Source: Betaproteobacteria bacterium RIFCSPLOWO2_12_FULL_68_20 (GTDB lineage: Bacteria > Pseudomonadota > Gammaproteobacteria > Burkholderiales > SG8-39). From it: 35,370 nt of DNA. The notes under the pieces were generated by a model. The model did not search any database. It had not been told where the DNA came from and worked only from the letters and a program-made list of their open reading frames with translations. Below, piece by piece: positions 29,276-35,370 of this stretch. The stretch covers positions 66,812 through 102,181 of the forward strand of contig MERQ01000106.1 of assembly GCA_001770655.1 (NCBI GenBank), read 5' to 3'. Both the position numbers and the translations under genes were made by a program. Positions within the stretch are counted from its first letter, which is position 1. Each line of letters opens with the position of its first letter.

Positions 29276-29281
29276 ATTATA
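29276..29281 (-). promoter_or_regulatory. Consensus -10 box before the miaB operon
   Basis: TATAAT on the minus strand, 13 bases upstream of the ATG of the secreted hypothetical, overlapping the TAA stop of the nucleotidyltransferase gene. The -10 is perfect but no good -35 is seen 16-18 bases upstream. If used, the mRNA would have a leader of only about 7 bases. Confidence 0.4.
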
Positions 29282-29765
29282 TTCCCCCGCGACGCTTGCC
29301 CGCCTCGAACACCTTGCGGAATTCCTCAAGCAGCTCCAGTTCCATCAGATCCCTCTTGCGTCCCGCTGCGCGCTTGCTTGCGATGATGTCCGCGATCGAC
29401 ATCACGGGGAAATTCTCGACACGCTCCGCGTTGCGCGCCGCGGCTTCATAGCTGTCGATGCCGTCGGGAGCGAATACCAGGTCGACGTCGAATGGGCCGG
29501 AGGAGATCTGCACGAAATCCTTTCCCTGTACGATATCCGTTTCGTCCCCGGCGCCGAGCTCGAACCCGATCTCGCGCAGCGCCGCGACGATCCGCCGGCC
29601 GTTGTCTTCGGACTTCTTCGGGAACAAGTCCACGTCCTGCGTTGCGCCCGGATAGCCGAGCAGTATCGCGCCGCCCTTGCCGATGAAGAGGTATTCGACC
29701 CCGTGCTTCGCGAACGCGTCGGCGATGGTTCGCGCCTGTTCGGGCCGGAAGACTCTCTGCGTCAC
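29277..29765 (-). CDS. Nucleotidyltransferase of the MNT / DUF6036-like type
   Basis: Protein of 162 residues with the minimal nucleotidyltransferase signature: [21 protein letters not shown] (Gly-Gly, then Asp-x-Asp) and a third acidic strand FDVDLVFA. A helical C-terminus with [20 protein letters not shown] is typical of DUF6036/AbiEii-like enzymes. Such proteins act in several toxin-antitoxin or abortive-infection modules. GTG 29765 overlaps the stop of the upstream 76-residue gene (GTGA), so the two form a pair. GC is lower than the flanks and it lies next to a tRNA 3' end, which suggests acquisition. Function and substrate are not determined. Confidence 0.75.
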   Translation of the reverse strand: MTQRVFRPEQARTIADAFAKHGVEYLFIGKGGAILLGYPGATQDVDLFPKKSEDNGRRIVAALREIGFELGAGDETDIVQGKDFVQISSGPFDVDLVFAPDGIDSYEAAARNAERVENFPVMSIADIIASKRAAGRKRDLMELELLEEFRKVFEAGKRRGGI

Positions 29766-29992
29766 CGCACCCGGGCAGCCGCTCGCGGCCGGGAATACCC
29801 GTAATAGGCGGGATACCGGCGCTCGCAGAAGCGCCGGTATTCGTCCATCGACGCGAACGAGCGGTTGATCCCCTCGTCCCGGACCGGGTTGGCGTTGCGG
29901 AAGAAGCCGAACCGGATCCGGCTCTCGAGGCGCCGCGCGAGCTGCCGCTCGCATTGACTCCGGAAATCGTTCAGCTCAATCAGTCGCGCCAT
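29762..29992 (-). CDS. Small hypothetical partner of the nucleotidyltransferase
   Basis: Encodes 76 residues, basic and aromatic-rich (RIRFGFFRNANP, MDEYRRFCERRYPAYYGYSRP). No family recognised. It begins at ATG 29992, 17 bases beyond the encoded CCA of the tRNA, and its TGA overlaps the GTG of the nucleotidyltransferase. The size, order and coupling are those of an antitoxin-like partner, but that is inference only. Confidence 0.6.
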   Translation of the reverse strand: MARLIELNDFRSQCERQLARRLESRIRFGFFRNANPVRDEGINRSFASMDEYRRFCERRYPAYYGYSRPRAAARVR

Positions 29993-30009
29993 GGGCGAAT
30001 GAGGAAAAT

Positions 30010-30086
30010 TGGTGGCGAATCAGGGACTCGAACCCCGGACACACGGATTATGATTCCGCTGCTCTAACCAGCTGAGCTAATTCGCC
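30010..30086 (-). tRNA. tRNA-Met (anticodon CAT)
   Basis: Complete 77-base cloverleaf on the minus strand with encoded CCA. The acceptor is GGCGAAT/ATTCGCC, the D-arm starts TAGCTCAGC, and the anticodon loop ATCATAA reads CAT. The T-arm contains GTTCGAGTCC. Discriminator is A. The anticodon could also belong to tRNA-Ile2 (lysidine-modified); the anticodon stem resembles elongator Met genes of betaproteobacteria more closely. It is not an initiator tRNA, because the anticodon stem lacks three consecutive G-C pairs. Confidence 0.93.
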
Positions 30087-30111
30087 GCGCCGCGATGCAG
30101 GCAAGACTACG

Positions 30112-30117
30112 ATTATA
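30112..30117 (-). promoter_or_regulatory. Candidate -10 box for the tRNA gene
   Basis: TATAAT on the minus strand, 25 bases before the mature 5' end of the tRNA, a suitable distance. No convincing -35 element. It lies in the 37-base gap between the tRNA and the divergent hydroxylase gene and could also influence that gene. Confidence 0.4.
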
Positions 30118-30123
30118 AGCGCT

Positions 30124-31284
30124 GTGGAAACCGATCTCATCATCGTGGGCGGCGGGCCGGTAGGGGCGAGCCTGGCGCGCGCGACAACCGGCCTTCGCGC
30201 CGCGCTCGTCGCGGCCGAGCGGCCCGCGCCAGGGCCCCGCGACGCACCGTTCGACGCCAGGGTCTACGCGCTCAGCCCGGGCAACGTTGCCTTCCTGCGC
30301 GAGCTGCAAGTCTGGCAGGCGATGCCGCAGGAGCGCCTCGCTCCGGTCTACGCGATGCGCGTCTGCGGCGACGACGACGCCTCGTCGATCAAGTTCGACG
30401 CCTGGCGCTCGGGTGTTTCCGAGCTCGCCTGGATCGTCGAGGACGGGGTGCTCCAGGAGGCGCTGTGGCGCTCGCTCGAAGCCCGCGCGGATCTCGAGTG
30501 CCTGGCGCCGGCGAGCTGCGACGCGATCGAGATTGGCGCCGAGCGCGTGCGGCTCCGCCTGAGCGGCGGCCGCGAGCTGACGGGGCGGCTCATCGTCGGC
30601 GCGGACGGGGCGCGCTCGCACGTGCGCGAGCGCGCCGGCATCGCCGCAGCCGACCGGCCGTACGGACAGAGCGCGCTGGTCGCGAACTTCGCCTGCGAGC
30701 GGCCGCATCGCGACGTCGCCTGGCAATGGTTCCAGGGCGGACCGGTGCTCGCGTTTCTGCCGCTGCCGGGCGATCGAGTCTCGATGGTATGGTCGCTTCC
30801 CGAGGCCGAGGCGGCGCGCATCGAGGCGCTCGCGCCGCAGGCGCTCTGCCGGGAGGTCGAAGCCGCGTCGCGCGGCGCGCTCGGCGCGCTCTCGCTCGAG
30901 TCGCCGGTGCGCGGCTACGCGCTGCGCCGCCTCGCGGCGCGGCGGCTCGTCGCGCCGCGCGTCGCGCTTGCGGGCGACGCCGGGCACGTCATCCATCCGC
31001 TCGCCGGGCAGGGGCTCAATCTCGGGCTTCAGGATGCGCGCGCGCTTGCCGCGACGCTCGCCGCGCGCGAGCCGGGTCGCGACCCCGGGGATCTGCGGTT
31101 GCTGCGGCGCTACGAGCGAGCGCGTGCGGAGCCGGTGCTGGCGATGGACATGATGGTGCATGGATTGTGGCGGCTGTTCGGCGTGCAAGGCGAATTCGTC
31201 TCGCGCGTGCGCAACGCCGGCTTGAGGCTCACCGACCGGCTGTCCGCGGTGAAGAACCTGCTCGCGCGCCAGGCGATGCGCTGA
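30124..31284 (+). CDS. UbiH/UbiF/VisC family FAD-dependent hydroxylase
   Basis: Flavoprotein monooxygenase of ubiquinone synthesis, 386 residues. All three FAD motifs are intact: IIVGGGPVGASLA with an acidic residue after the second strand (AAERPAP), the ADGARSHVRERAGI motif, and AGDAGHVIHPLAGQGLNLGLQD. Unlike the gene at 9789-10865 it has the canonical acidic residues. Start GTG 30124 gives METDLIIVGG, appropriate for the family. Which ring position it hydroxylates cannot be told from sequence. Convergent with mltA. Confidence 0.92.
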   Translation: METDLIIVGGGPVGASLARATTGLRAALVAAERPAPGPRDAPFDARVYALSPGNVAFLRELQVWQAMPQERLAPVYAMRVCGDDDASSIKFDAWRSGVSELAWIVEDGVLQEALWRSLEARADLECLAPASCDAIEIGAERVRLRLSGGRELTGRLIVGADGARSHVRERAGIAAADRPYGQSALVANFACERPHRDVAWQWFQGGPVLAFLPLPGDRVSMVWSLPEAEAARIEALAPQALCREVEAASRGALGALSLESPVRGYALRRLAARRLVAPRVALAGDAGHVIHPLAGQGLNLGLQDARALAATLAAREPGRDPGDLRLLRRYERARAEPVLAMDMMVHGLWRLFGVQGEFVSRVRNAGLRLTDRLSAVKNLLARQAMR

Positions 31285-31291
31285 CCACCCC

Positions 31292-31330
31292 GCCTCGCTG
31301 CGCGAGGCACCCCTCCTTGCGAAGGAGGGG
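31292..31330. terminator. Double hairpin between convergent genes (REP-like / bidirectional terminator)
   Basis: Two adjacent hairpins: 31292-31308 (GCCTCG stem, 5-base loop) and 31310-31330 (perfect 9-bp stem CCCCTCCTT/AAGGAGGGG, 3-base loop). They sit between the stops of the UbiH-type gene (31284) and mltA (31336). No T-run follows in either direction. Similar CCCCTCCTT...AAGGAGGGG palindromes recur between genes in many betaproteobacteria, so this may be a dispersed REP-type repeat serving as a transcription block. Confidence 0.55.
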
Positions 31331-31335
31331 AGACG

Positions 31336-32532
31336 CTAGCGGGGAATCGGCTCCCCGTTCGGCCACAGCAGCCACATCCTGCCCTGCTGGCGCATGCGCC
31401 CGGCGAGCGCGCCCGCCTCGGCGCCGCTGCCCCAGAAGAAGTCCGCGCGCACCGCGCCGCGTATCGCGCCGCCGGTGTCCTGCGCCGCCATCAGCCGCTC
31501 GAGGCGCTCCCCTGAGTGCGGGAACGTGGTCGCGAGATACACCGGCGCGCCGAGCGGGAGGTGGCGCCGGTCCACCGCGAGGCTGTACTCGGAGCTGAGC
31601 GGCACGCCGAGCGCGCCGATCGGCCCGCCCGAGGCGGGCAGCTCGCGGAAGAACACGTAGCTCGCGTTGGCGTTGAGCGCGTCCTGCAGCTTCGCCGGGT
31701 TCGCCGCCGCCCAGGCCTTGATGCCCTGCATCGAAGTCTGCTCGAGCGGCAGCTCGCCGCGGTCGGCGAGGTGCCGGCCGAGCGAGCGGTAGGGATGGCC
31801 GTTCTGGTCTGCGTAGCCGACGCGGATGCGCTCGCCGTTGTCGAGCATTACCTGACCCGAGCCCTGGATCTGGAGGAAAAACAGCTCCACCGGGTCGGCC
31901 GCCCAGGCGATCGCCGGGGCTGCGAAGCCGTTGCCCGGCGCCTCGATCTCGGCGCGCGAGAAGTAGGGAACGAGCCTTCGCCCGTCGAGCCGTCCGCGCA
32001 GCCGCATGTGCCGCAGCTCCGGGTAGGTGCCCGCGAGATCGACGACCACGAGATCGTCCGGCACGCCGTAAACGGGGAAACCGTAGCGGGCGCTGCGATT
32101 GCGGCTTCCTTCCAGCACGGGCTCGTAGTAGCCGGTGACGAGGCCGGTGTCGGGGCCCTCGGAGGAGATCACCGCGTACGCAACGAACGCCGACTCGAAG
32201 AAGCGCCGCGCCGCGGGCTCGTCGCCCGGGGGAACCTCGCGTGCCCGTGCGCAGGCGCCTGCCAGGGCACCCTGCACGCGCGCGCATCCGGCGAGAAACG
32301 CGCGCAGGCTCGGCTCGAGCGCCGCGTCCTGCCAGCCCGGCAGCGCGTCGAACGCGACCGGCTCGAAGCGCGCGGCTTCGGGCAGAGGCTTTTCCGGCGG
32401 TGCGGGACACACCGGGCAGACCGGGCAGGGGCGCGCCGGAGGGCAGGCCGCGGCGCGCTCGGGCTGCTGCGGCGCTTGCGCGCATCCCGCCAGTACAATC
32501 GCCGCGAGCCAGACGAAAGGCCGACGCGCCAT
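31336..32532 (-). CDS. mltA: Membrane-bound lytic murein transglycosylase A
   Basis: Outer-membrane lipoprotein cleaving glycan strands with 1,6-anhydroMurNAc formation. The 398-residue product has a lipoprotein signal ending VLAGC (lipidated Cys about residue 16), then a Pro/Cys-rich linker (ACPPARPCPVCPVCPAPP). The MltA barrel domain (YYEPVLEGSR, FFLQIQGSGQV, GYADQNGHPYRSLGR) and the C-terminal 3D domain with AAQDTGGAIRGAVRADFFWG, holding the catalytic Asp, follow. Start ATG 32532 gives the lipobox; its CAT shares three of the four CATG bases with the start of the opposite-strand micro-ORF. Confidence 0.95.
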   Translation of the reverse strand: MARRPFVWLAAIVLAGCAQAPQQPERAAACPPARPCPVCPVCPAPPEKPLPEAARFEPVAFDALPGWQDAALEPSLRAFLAGCARVQGALAGACARAREVPPGDEPAARRFFESAFVAYAVISSEGPDTGLVTGYYEPVLEGSRNRSARYGFPVYGVPDDLVVVDLAGTYPELRHMRLRGRLDGRRLVPYFSRAEIEAPGNGFAAPAIAWAADPVELFFLQIQGSGQVMLDNGERIRVGYADQNGHPYRSLGRHLADRGELPLEQTSMQGIKAWAAANPAKLQDALNANASYVFFRELPASGGPIGALGVPLSSEYSLAVDRRHLPLGAPVYLATTFPHSGERLERLMAAQDTGGAIRGAVRADFFWGSGAEAGALAGRMRQQGRMWLLWPNGEPIPR

Positions 32533-32626
32533 GTGGGTCGTGCTTCTCGAGATGGTGCTTGTGCTCGCGCTCGCCGCGTTCATCGTCTGGTGGACCTGGC
32601 CGGGGAAGCGCCGCGACGACGATTAG
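32531..32626 (+). CDS. 31-residue single-span membrane micro-ORF
   Basis: Encodes 31 residues: a hydrophobic helix WVVLLEMVLVLALAAFIVWW followed by a short charged tail ending KRRDDD. Codon third positions are mostly G or C as in real genes here. It lies in the otherwise empty 104 bases between mltA and apaG on the opposite strand, starting in the same CATG as mltA. No family recognised; it resembles small membrane-complex subunits in form only. No clear Shine-Dalgarno is seen. Confidence 0.45.
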   Translation: MWVVLLEMVLVLALAAFIVWWTWPGKRRDDD

Positions 32627-32636
32627 GCTTGCGGGC

Positions 32637-33020
32637 TCAGTGCAGGACCCTGGGCACCGACAGCGTGAACTCGGGGATCGGCGCCTCGAAGCGCGTGCCG
32701 TCCTCGGCGACCATCTGGTAGGCGCCGCGCATGGTGCCCACGGGCGTCGCGATCGAGGCGCCGCTCGTGTATTGGAAGCGCTCGCCGGGCTGCAGCAGCG
32801 GCTGCGCGCCGACCACGCCCAGCCCGCGCACCTCCTGCACCAGGCCCTGCGAGTCGGTGATGATCCAATGGCGGCTCACCAGCTGCGCGGTCACGCTGCC
32901 GGTATTGCGGATCGTGATGGTGTAGGCGAACACGTAGCGCCCCCCTGCTTCGTCCGACTGCTCCGGCAGGTACTGCGGCAGCGTGCTCACCGCGACCTCG
33001 TAGCGCTTCTCCTGCCCCAT
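32637..33020 (-). CDS. apaG: ApaG protein
   Basis: Protein of 127 residues with the ApaG/F-box-associated immunoglobulin-like fold: RYVFAYTITIRNTGS, LVSRHWIITDSQG, VVGAQPLLQPGERFQYTSG, GTMRGAYQMV. Linked to Co/Mg resistance in some bacteria; biochemical role unclear. In enterics apaG follows rsmA, whereas here it lies beside mltA and divergent from rpe, a common betaproteobacterial order. Only 25 bases separate its start from rpe. Confidence 0.94.
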   Translation of the reverse strand: MGQEKRYEVAVSTLPQYLPEQSDEAGGRYVFAYTITIRNTGSVTAQLVSRHWIITDSQGLVQEVRGLGVVGAQPLLQPGERFQYTSGASIATPVGTMRGAYQMVAEDGTRFEAPIPEFTLSVPRVLH

Positions 33021-33045
33021 GCACCCATTGTAAACTCGCGCGGCG

Positions 33046-33714
33046 ATGAATTACCGCATCGCTCCCAGCATCCTCTCGGCCGATTTTGCGCGCCTCGGCG
33101 AGGAAGTGCGCGCGGTCGCCGCGGCCGGGGCGGACCTGGTGCACTTCGATGTGATGGACAACCACTACGTTCCCAACCTCTCGGTCGGGCCGCTGGTGTG
33201 CGCCGCGATCCGTCCGCACGTCGCGCTGCCGATCGACGTGCACCTGATGGCGAAGCCGGTCGACGCTCTGGTGCCGGAGTTCGCCAGGGCGGGCGCGCGC
33301 ATCATCAGCTTCCACCCGGAGGCCTCCGAGCACGTGGACCGCACGCTCGCGCTCATCAAGGAGCAGGGCTGCAAGGCCGGGCTCGCTTTCAACCCGGCGA
33401 CGCCGCTCGGCTATCTCGATCACACGCTGGAAAAGCTCGACCTGGTGCTGGTGATGTCGGTGAATCCCGGGTTCGGCGGCCAGCAGTTCATTCGGGCCGT
33501 GCTGCCGAAAATCGCCGAGGCGCGGCGCCGCATCGACGCCACCGGCAAGGACATCTGGCTGGAGGTGGACGGCGGAGTGAGAGTGGACAACATCGCCGAG
33601 ATCGCGGCCGCGGGCGCCGACACGTTCGTAGCAGGCTCGGCCATCTTCGGCTCCGGGGATTACGTCGCGACCATCCGCGACATGCGCTCGAGGCTCGCCG
33701 CCGCTGTGGTATAG
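33046..33714 (+). CDS. rpe: Ribulose-phosphate 3-epimerase
   Basis: Interconverts ribulose-5-phosphate and xylulose-5-phosphate in the pentose phosphate and Calvin pathways. The 222-residue TIM barrel has [28 protein letters not shown] (metal/catalytic), [29 protein letters not shown] and WLEVDGGVR. Start ATG 33046. Its TAG lies within the candidate -10 box of the trp leader. The phosphoglycolate phosphatase gene gph, often found between rpe and trpE, is absent. Confidence 0.96.
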   Translation: MNYRIAPSILSADFARLGEEVRAVAAAGADLVHFDVMDNHYVPNLSVGPLVCAAIRPHVALPIDVHLMAKPVDALVPEFARAGARIISFHPEASEHVDRTLALIKEQGCKAGLAFNPATPLGYLDHTLEKLDLVLVMSVNPGFGGQQFIRAVLPKIAEARRRIDATGKDIWLEVDGGVRVDNIAEIAAAGADTFVAGSAIFGSGDYVATIRDMRSRLAAAVV

Positions 33715-33715
33715 T
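33710..33715 (+). promoter_or_regulatory. Candidate extended -10 promoter for trpL-trpE
   Basis: TATAGT preceded by TGG (extended -10 form), overlapping the rpe stop codon. The -35 region 17 bases upstream is not TTGACA-like. A start near 33722 would give a leader that includes the trp leader peptide beginning at 33740. Confidence 0.45.
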
Positions 33716-33739
33716 CGCCGCGCCTTCACCGGCGCAGTC

Positions 33740-33802
33740 ATGAAGCAACCGGACGGACTCTGGAGCAATCTCTGGCGTAGCTGGCGCCCCTGGCGCCGCT
33801 AG
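33740..33802 (+). CDS. trpL: trp operon leader peptide
   Basis: A 20-residue ORF with Trp at positions 8, 12, 15 and 18, followed by a very basic C-terminus. Four Trp codons in 20, about 85 bases before trpE, is the hallmark of a tryptophan attenuation leader: ribosome stalling at Trp codons when charged tRNA-Trp is scarce alters folding of the RNA downstream. The peptide begins KQPDGLWSNLW, unlike the enteric sequence, so the call rests on composition and position. Confidence 0.85.
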   Translation: MKQPDGLWSNLWRSWRPWRR

Positions 33803-33840
33803 ACCCCCGTGCGCGCCGGCGCGGCTCCGGCGGCGCATTC
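33780..33840 (+). promoter_or_regulatory. Attenuator-type RNA structures of the trp leader
   Basis: Downstream of the Trp codons the leader can form competing GC-rich hairpins. GGCGCC/GGCGCC lies within the last Trp codons, and a stem pairing CGCCGG with CCGGCG lies in roughly 33813-33832. The run of U residues expected after an intrinsic terminator is missing, so control may act by Rho, by RBS occlusion or by a non-canonical terminator. Confidence 0.5.
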
Positions 33841-33886
33841 GCCCAGGCCGCAGGCAGGACCGGTTGATTCGAAGTGGAAGGCAGTC

Positions 33887-35370
33887 ATGACTGAGTCGGA
33901 ATTCCGCAGTCTCGCAAAGCAGGGCTACACGCGCATCCCGGTGCTCGCCGAGGCGCGCGCGGACCTGTACACGCCGCTCGCGGTGTACCTGATGCTCGCG
34001 AACGGCCCGCATTCGTATCTGCTCGAGTCGGTGGTCGGGGGCGAGCGCTTCGGGCGCTACTCGTTCATCGGTCTCGCCTGCGCCGAGAGGATCGAGGCGC
34101 GCGGGCGCACCATCAGGCGCCTATTGCGCGATGCGCGCGGGAATGATGTCGTCCTCGAACGGATCGAGGACGCGGATCCGTTCGAGTACGCACGCGCCTG
34201 GCTCAAGCGCCAGCGCGTCGCGCCCGCTCCTGCGGCGCTGCGCTTCGGCGGGGGCCTCGCCGGCTATTTCGGCTACGACACCGTGCGCCAGATCGAGCCG
34301 AGCGCGCTAGGGGCGCCCAAGCCCGACCCGCTGGGCACGCCGGACATGCTGCTGCTCGTCTCCGACGAGCTGGCGGTGGTGGACAACGTGCTCGGCAAGC
34401 TCACCCTCGTCGTCTACGCCGATCCGCAGCAGCCCGAAGCGCTGCGCGCCGCGCGCGAGCGCCTGGAGCGGCTGCGGGCGCGCCTGGCGTCGCCGCTTCC
34501 CGGCAGCACGGTGCTCGCGGCGGCGGCCGAGGCGCCGGGCGAGCCCGCGGCGATCGAGCGCACGTTCACCGAGGCGGAGTTCCTCGAGGCGGTGCGGCGC
34601 TCCAAGGAGTACATCCTCGCCGGCGACGTGATGCAGGTGCAGGTCTCGCAGCGCAGCTCGCGCGCGTTCGACGCGCCGCCGATCGCGCTCTACCGCGCGC
34701 TGCGCGGGGTCAACCCGTCGCCTTACATGTTCTATTTCGACTTCGGCGACCATCACGTGGTCGGCGCCTCGCCCGAGATCCTGGTGCGGCTCGAGGGCGG
34801 CAACGTGACGCTGCGGCCGATCGCGGGCACGCGGCCGCGCGGCGCGAGCGCCGGGGAGGATGCCCGCATCGCCGAGGAGCTGCTGGCCGATCCGAAGGAG
34901 CGCGCCGAGCACGTGATGCTGATCGACCTCGGACGCAACGACGTGGGGCGCGTCGCCGCCGTCGGCAGCGTGAAGGTCACCGAGCAAATGGTGGTCGAGC
35001 GCTACTCGCACGTGATGCACATCGTCTCCAACGTCGAGGGCCGCATCGCACCCGGCCTGGACGCGGTGGACGTGCTGCGCGCAAGCTTTCCCGCGGGCAC
35101 TGTGACGGGCGCGCCCAAGGTGCGGGCGATGCAGATCATCGACGAGCTGGAGCCGGTGAAGCGCGGGGTGTACAGCGGCGCGGTCGGCTATCTCGGCTTC
35201 AACGGCGACATGGACCTCGCGATCGCGATCCGCACCGCGGTGCTGAAGGACGGCAGGCTGCACGTGCAGGCGGCCGCCGGGATCGTCGCCGACTCCGACC
35301 CGCAGTCCGAGTGGCTGGAGACGCAGCACAAGGCGCGCGCCATCCTGCGCGCGGCCGAGGTGGCCGACGC
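33887..35370 (+). CDS. trpE: Anthranilate synthase component I, 3' end beyond window
   Basis: Converts chorismate to anthranilate using ammonia from the TrpG partner, first step of tryptophan synthesis. 494 codons are visible with no stop, so only the last few residues are missing. The feedback-inhibition motif SYLLES lies near residue 45. The chorismate-binding domain (about 220-490) shows QVQVSQRS, GASPEIL, RPIAGTRPRG, DLGRNDVGRV, TVTGAPKVRAM and GVYSGAVGYLGFNGDMDLAIAIRT. A GGAAGG-like ribosome site precedes ATG 33887. Regulated by the upstream leader peptide. Confidence 0.97.
   Translation, partial: MTESEFRSLAKQGYTRIPVLAEARADLYTPLAVYLMLANGPHSYLLESVVGGERFGRYSFIGLACAERIEARGRTIRRLLRDARGNDVVLERIEDADPFEYARAWLKRQRVAPAPAALRFGGGLAGYFGYDTVRQIEPSALGAPKPDPLGTPDMLLLVSDELAVVDNVLGKLTLVVYADPQQPEALRAARERLERLRARLASPLPGSTVLAAAAEAPGEPAAIERTFTEAEFLEAVRRSKEYILAGDVMQVQVSQRSSRAFDAPPIALYRALRGVNPSPYMFYFDFGDHHVVGASPEILVRLEGGNVTLRPIAGTRPRGASAGEDARIAEELLADPKERAEHVMLIDLGRNDVGRVAAVGSVKVTEQMVVERYSHVMHIVSNVEGRIAPGLDAVDVLRASFPAGTVTGAPKVRAMQIIDELEPVKRGVYSGAVGYLGFNGDMDLAIAIRTAVLKDGRLHVQAAAGIVADSDPQSEWLETQHKARAILRAAEVAD

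Noticed and set aside
29271-30020. GGCGAAT at 29271-29277 and 30014-30020 as att direct repeats of a tRNA-targeted island
   Set aside because: Only 7 bases match, GGCGAAT also appears at 29988-29998, and no integrase gene is present; too short to call attachment sites.

Overview
The window is a GC-rich (roughly 70%), gene-dense piece of chromosome from a betaproteobacterium. The evidence is gene content and order: hemC-hemD-hemX-hemY, dusB-fis-purH-purD-hemF, amgK-murU beside lptD-surA-pdxA-rsmA, glyQ-glyS-gmhB-plsC-gloA, miaB-phoH-ybeY-corC-lnt, and mltA/apaG/rpe/trpE. Genus or species cannot be read from the sequence. Start codons are often GTG or TTG, and many neighbouring genes overlap by 1-4 bases, so translational coupling is likely.

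Layout. Positions 1-3878 (+) hold the heme block hemC (5' end cut by the window)-hemD-hemX-hemY. Positions 3879-4703 are a lower-GC patch with no intact housekeeping gene. It carries two toxin-antitoxin-like pairs (DUF433/DUF5615 and DUF4160/DUF2442, mostly truncated, minus strand), two copies of a palindromic element laid out like an integron attC site, and a short fragment of an integron-type tyrosine recombinase on the opposite strand. I read this as a decayed integron or cassette array, and it is the most unusual part of the window. Positions 4704-13861 (-) hold amgK, murU, pepP and a UbiH-like gene (cell-wall recycling, peptidase, quinone hydroxylase), then a short promoter/terminator gap, then dusB-fis-purH-purD-hemF. 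Positions 13891-19122 (+) hold lptD-surA-pdxA-rsmA (outer-membrane assembly, vitamin B6, 16S rRNA methylation), with a doubtful small ORF after it.

Positions 19361-29262 (-) are one uninterrupted run of eleven genes: a secreted hypothetical, miaB, phoH, ybeY, corC, lnt, glyQ, glyS, gmhB, plsC, gloA. Upstream of it lies a nucleotidyltransferase plus small-protein pair, immediately beyond the 3' end of a tRNA with a CAT anticodon. Positions 30124-31284 (+) hold a second UbiH/UbiF-type hydroxylase, separated by a double hairpin from the convergent mltA and apaG (-). A 31-residue single-span membrane ORF (+) sits between mltA and apaG. The window ends with rpe and trpE (+). Between them lies a clear tryptophan leader peptide ORF (four Trp in 20 residues), which points to attenuation control of trpE. 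trpE runs off the right edge.

Most of the window is ordinary conserved core genome. The points that deserve a second look are the cassette-array remnant at 3879-4703, the trp leader without a terminator U-tract, the nucleotidyltransferase pair beside the tRNA, the membrane micro-ORF sharing its start bases with mltA, and the altered FAD-binding residues of the UbiH-like protein at 9789-10865.
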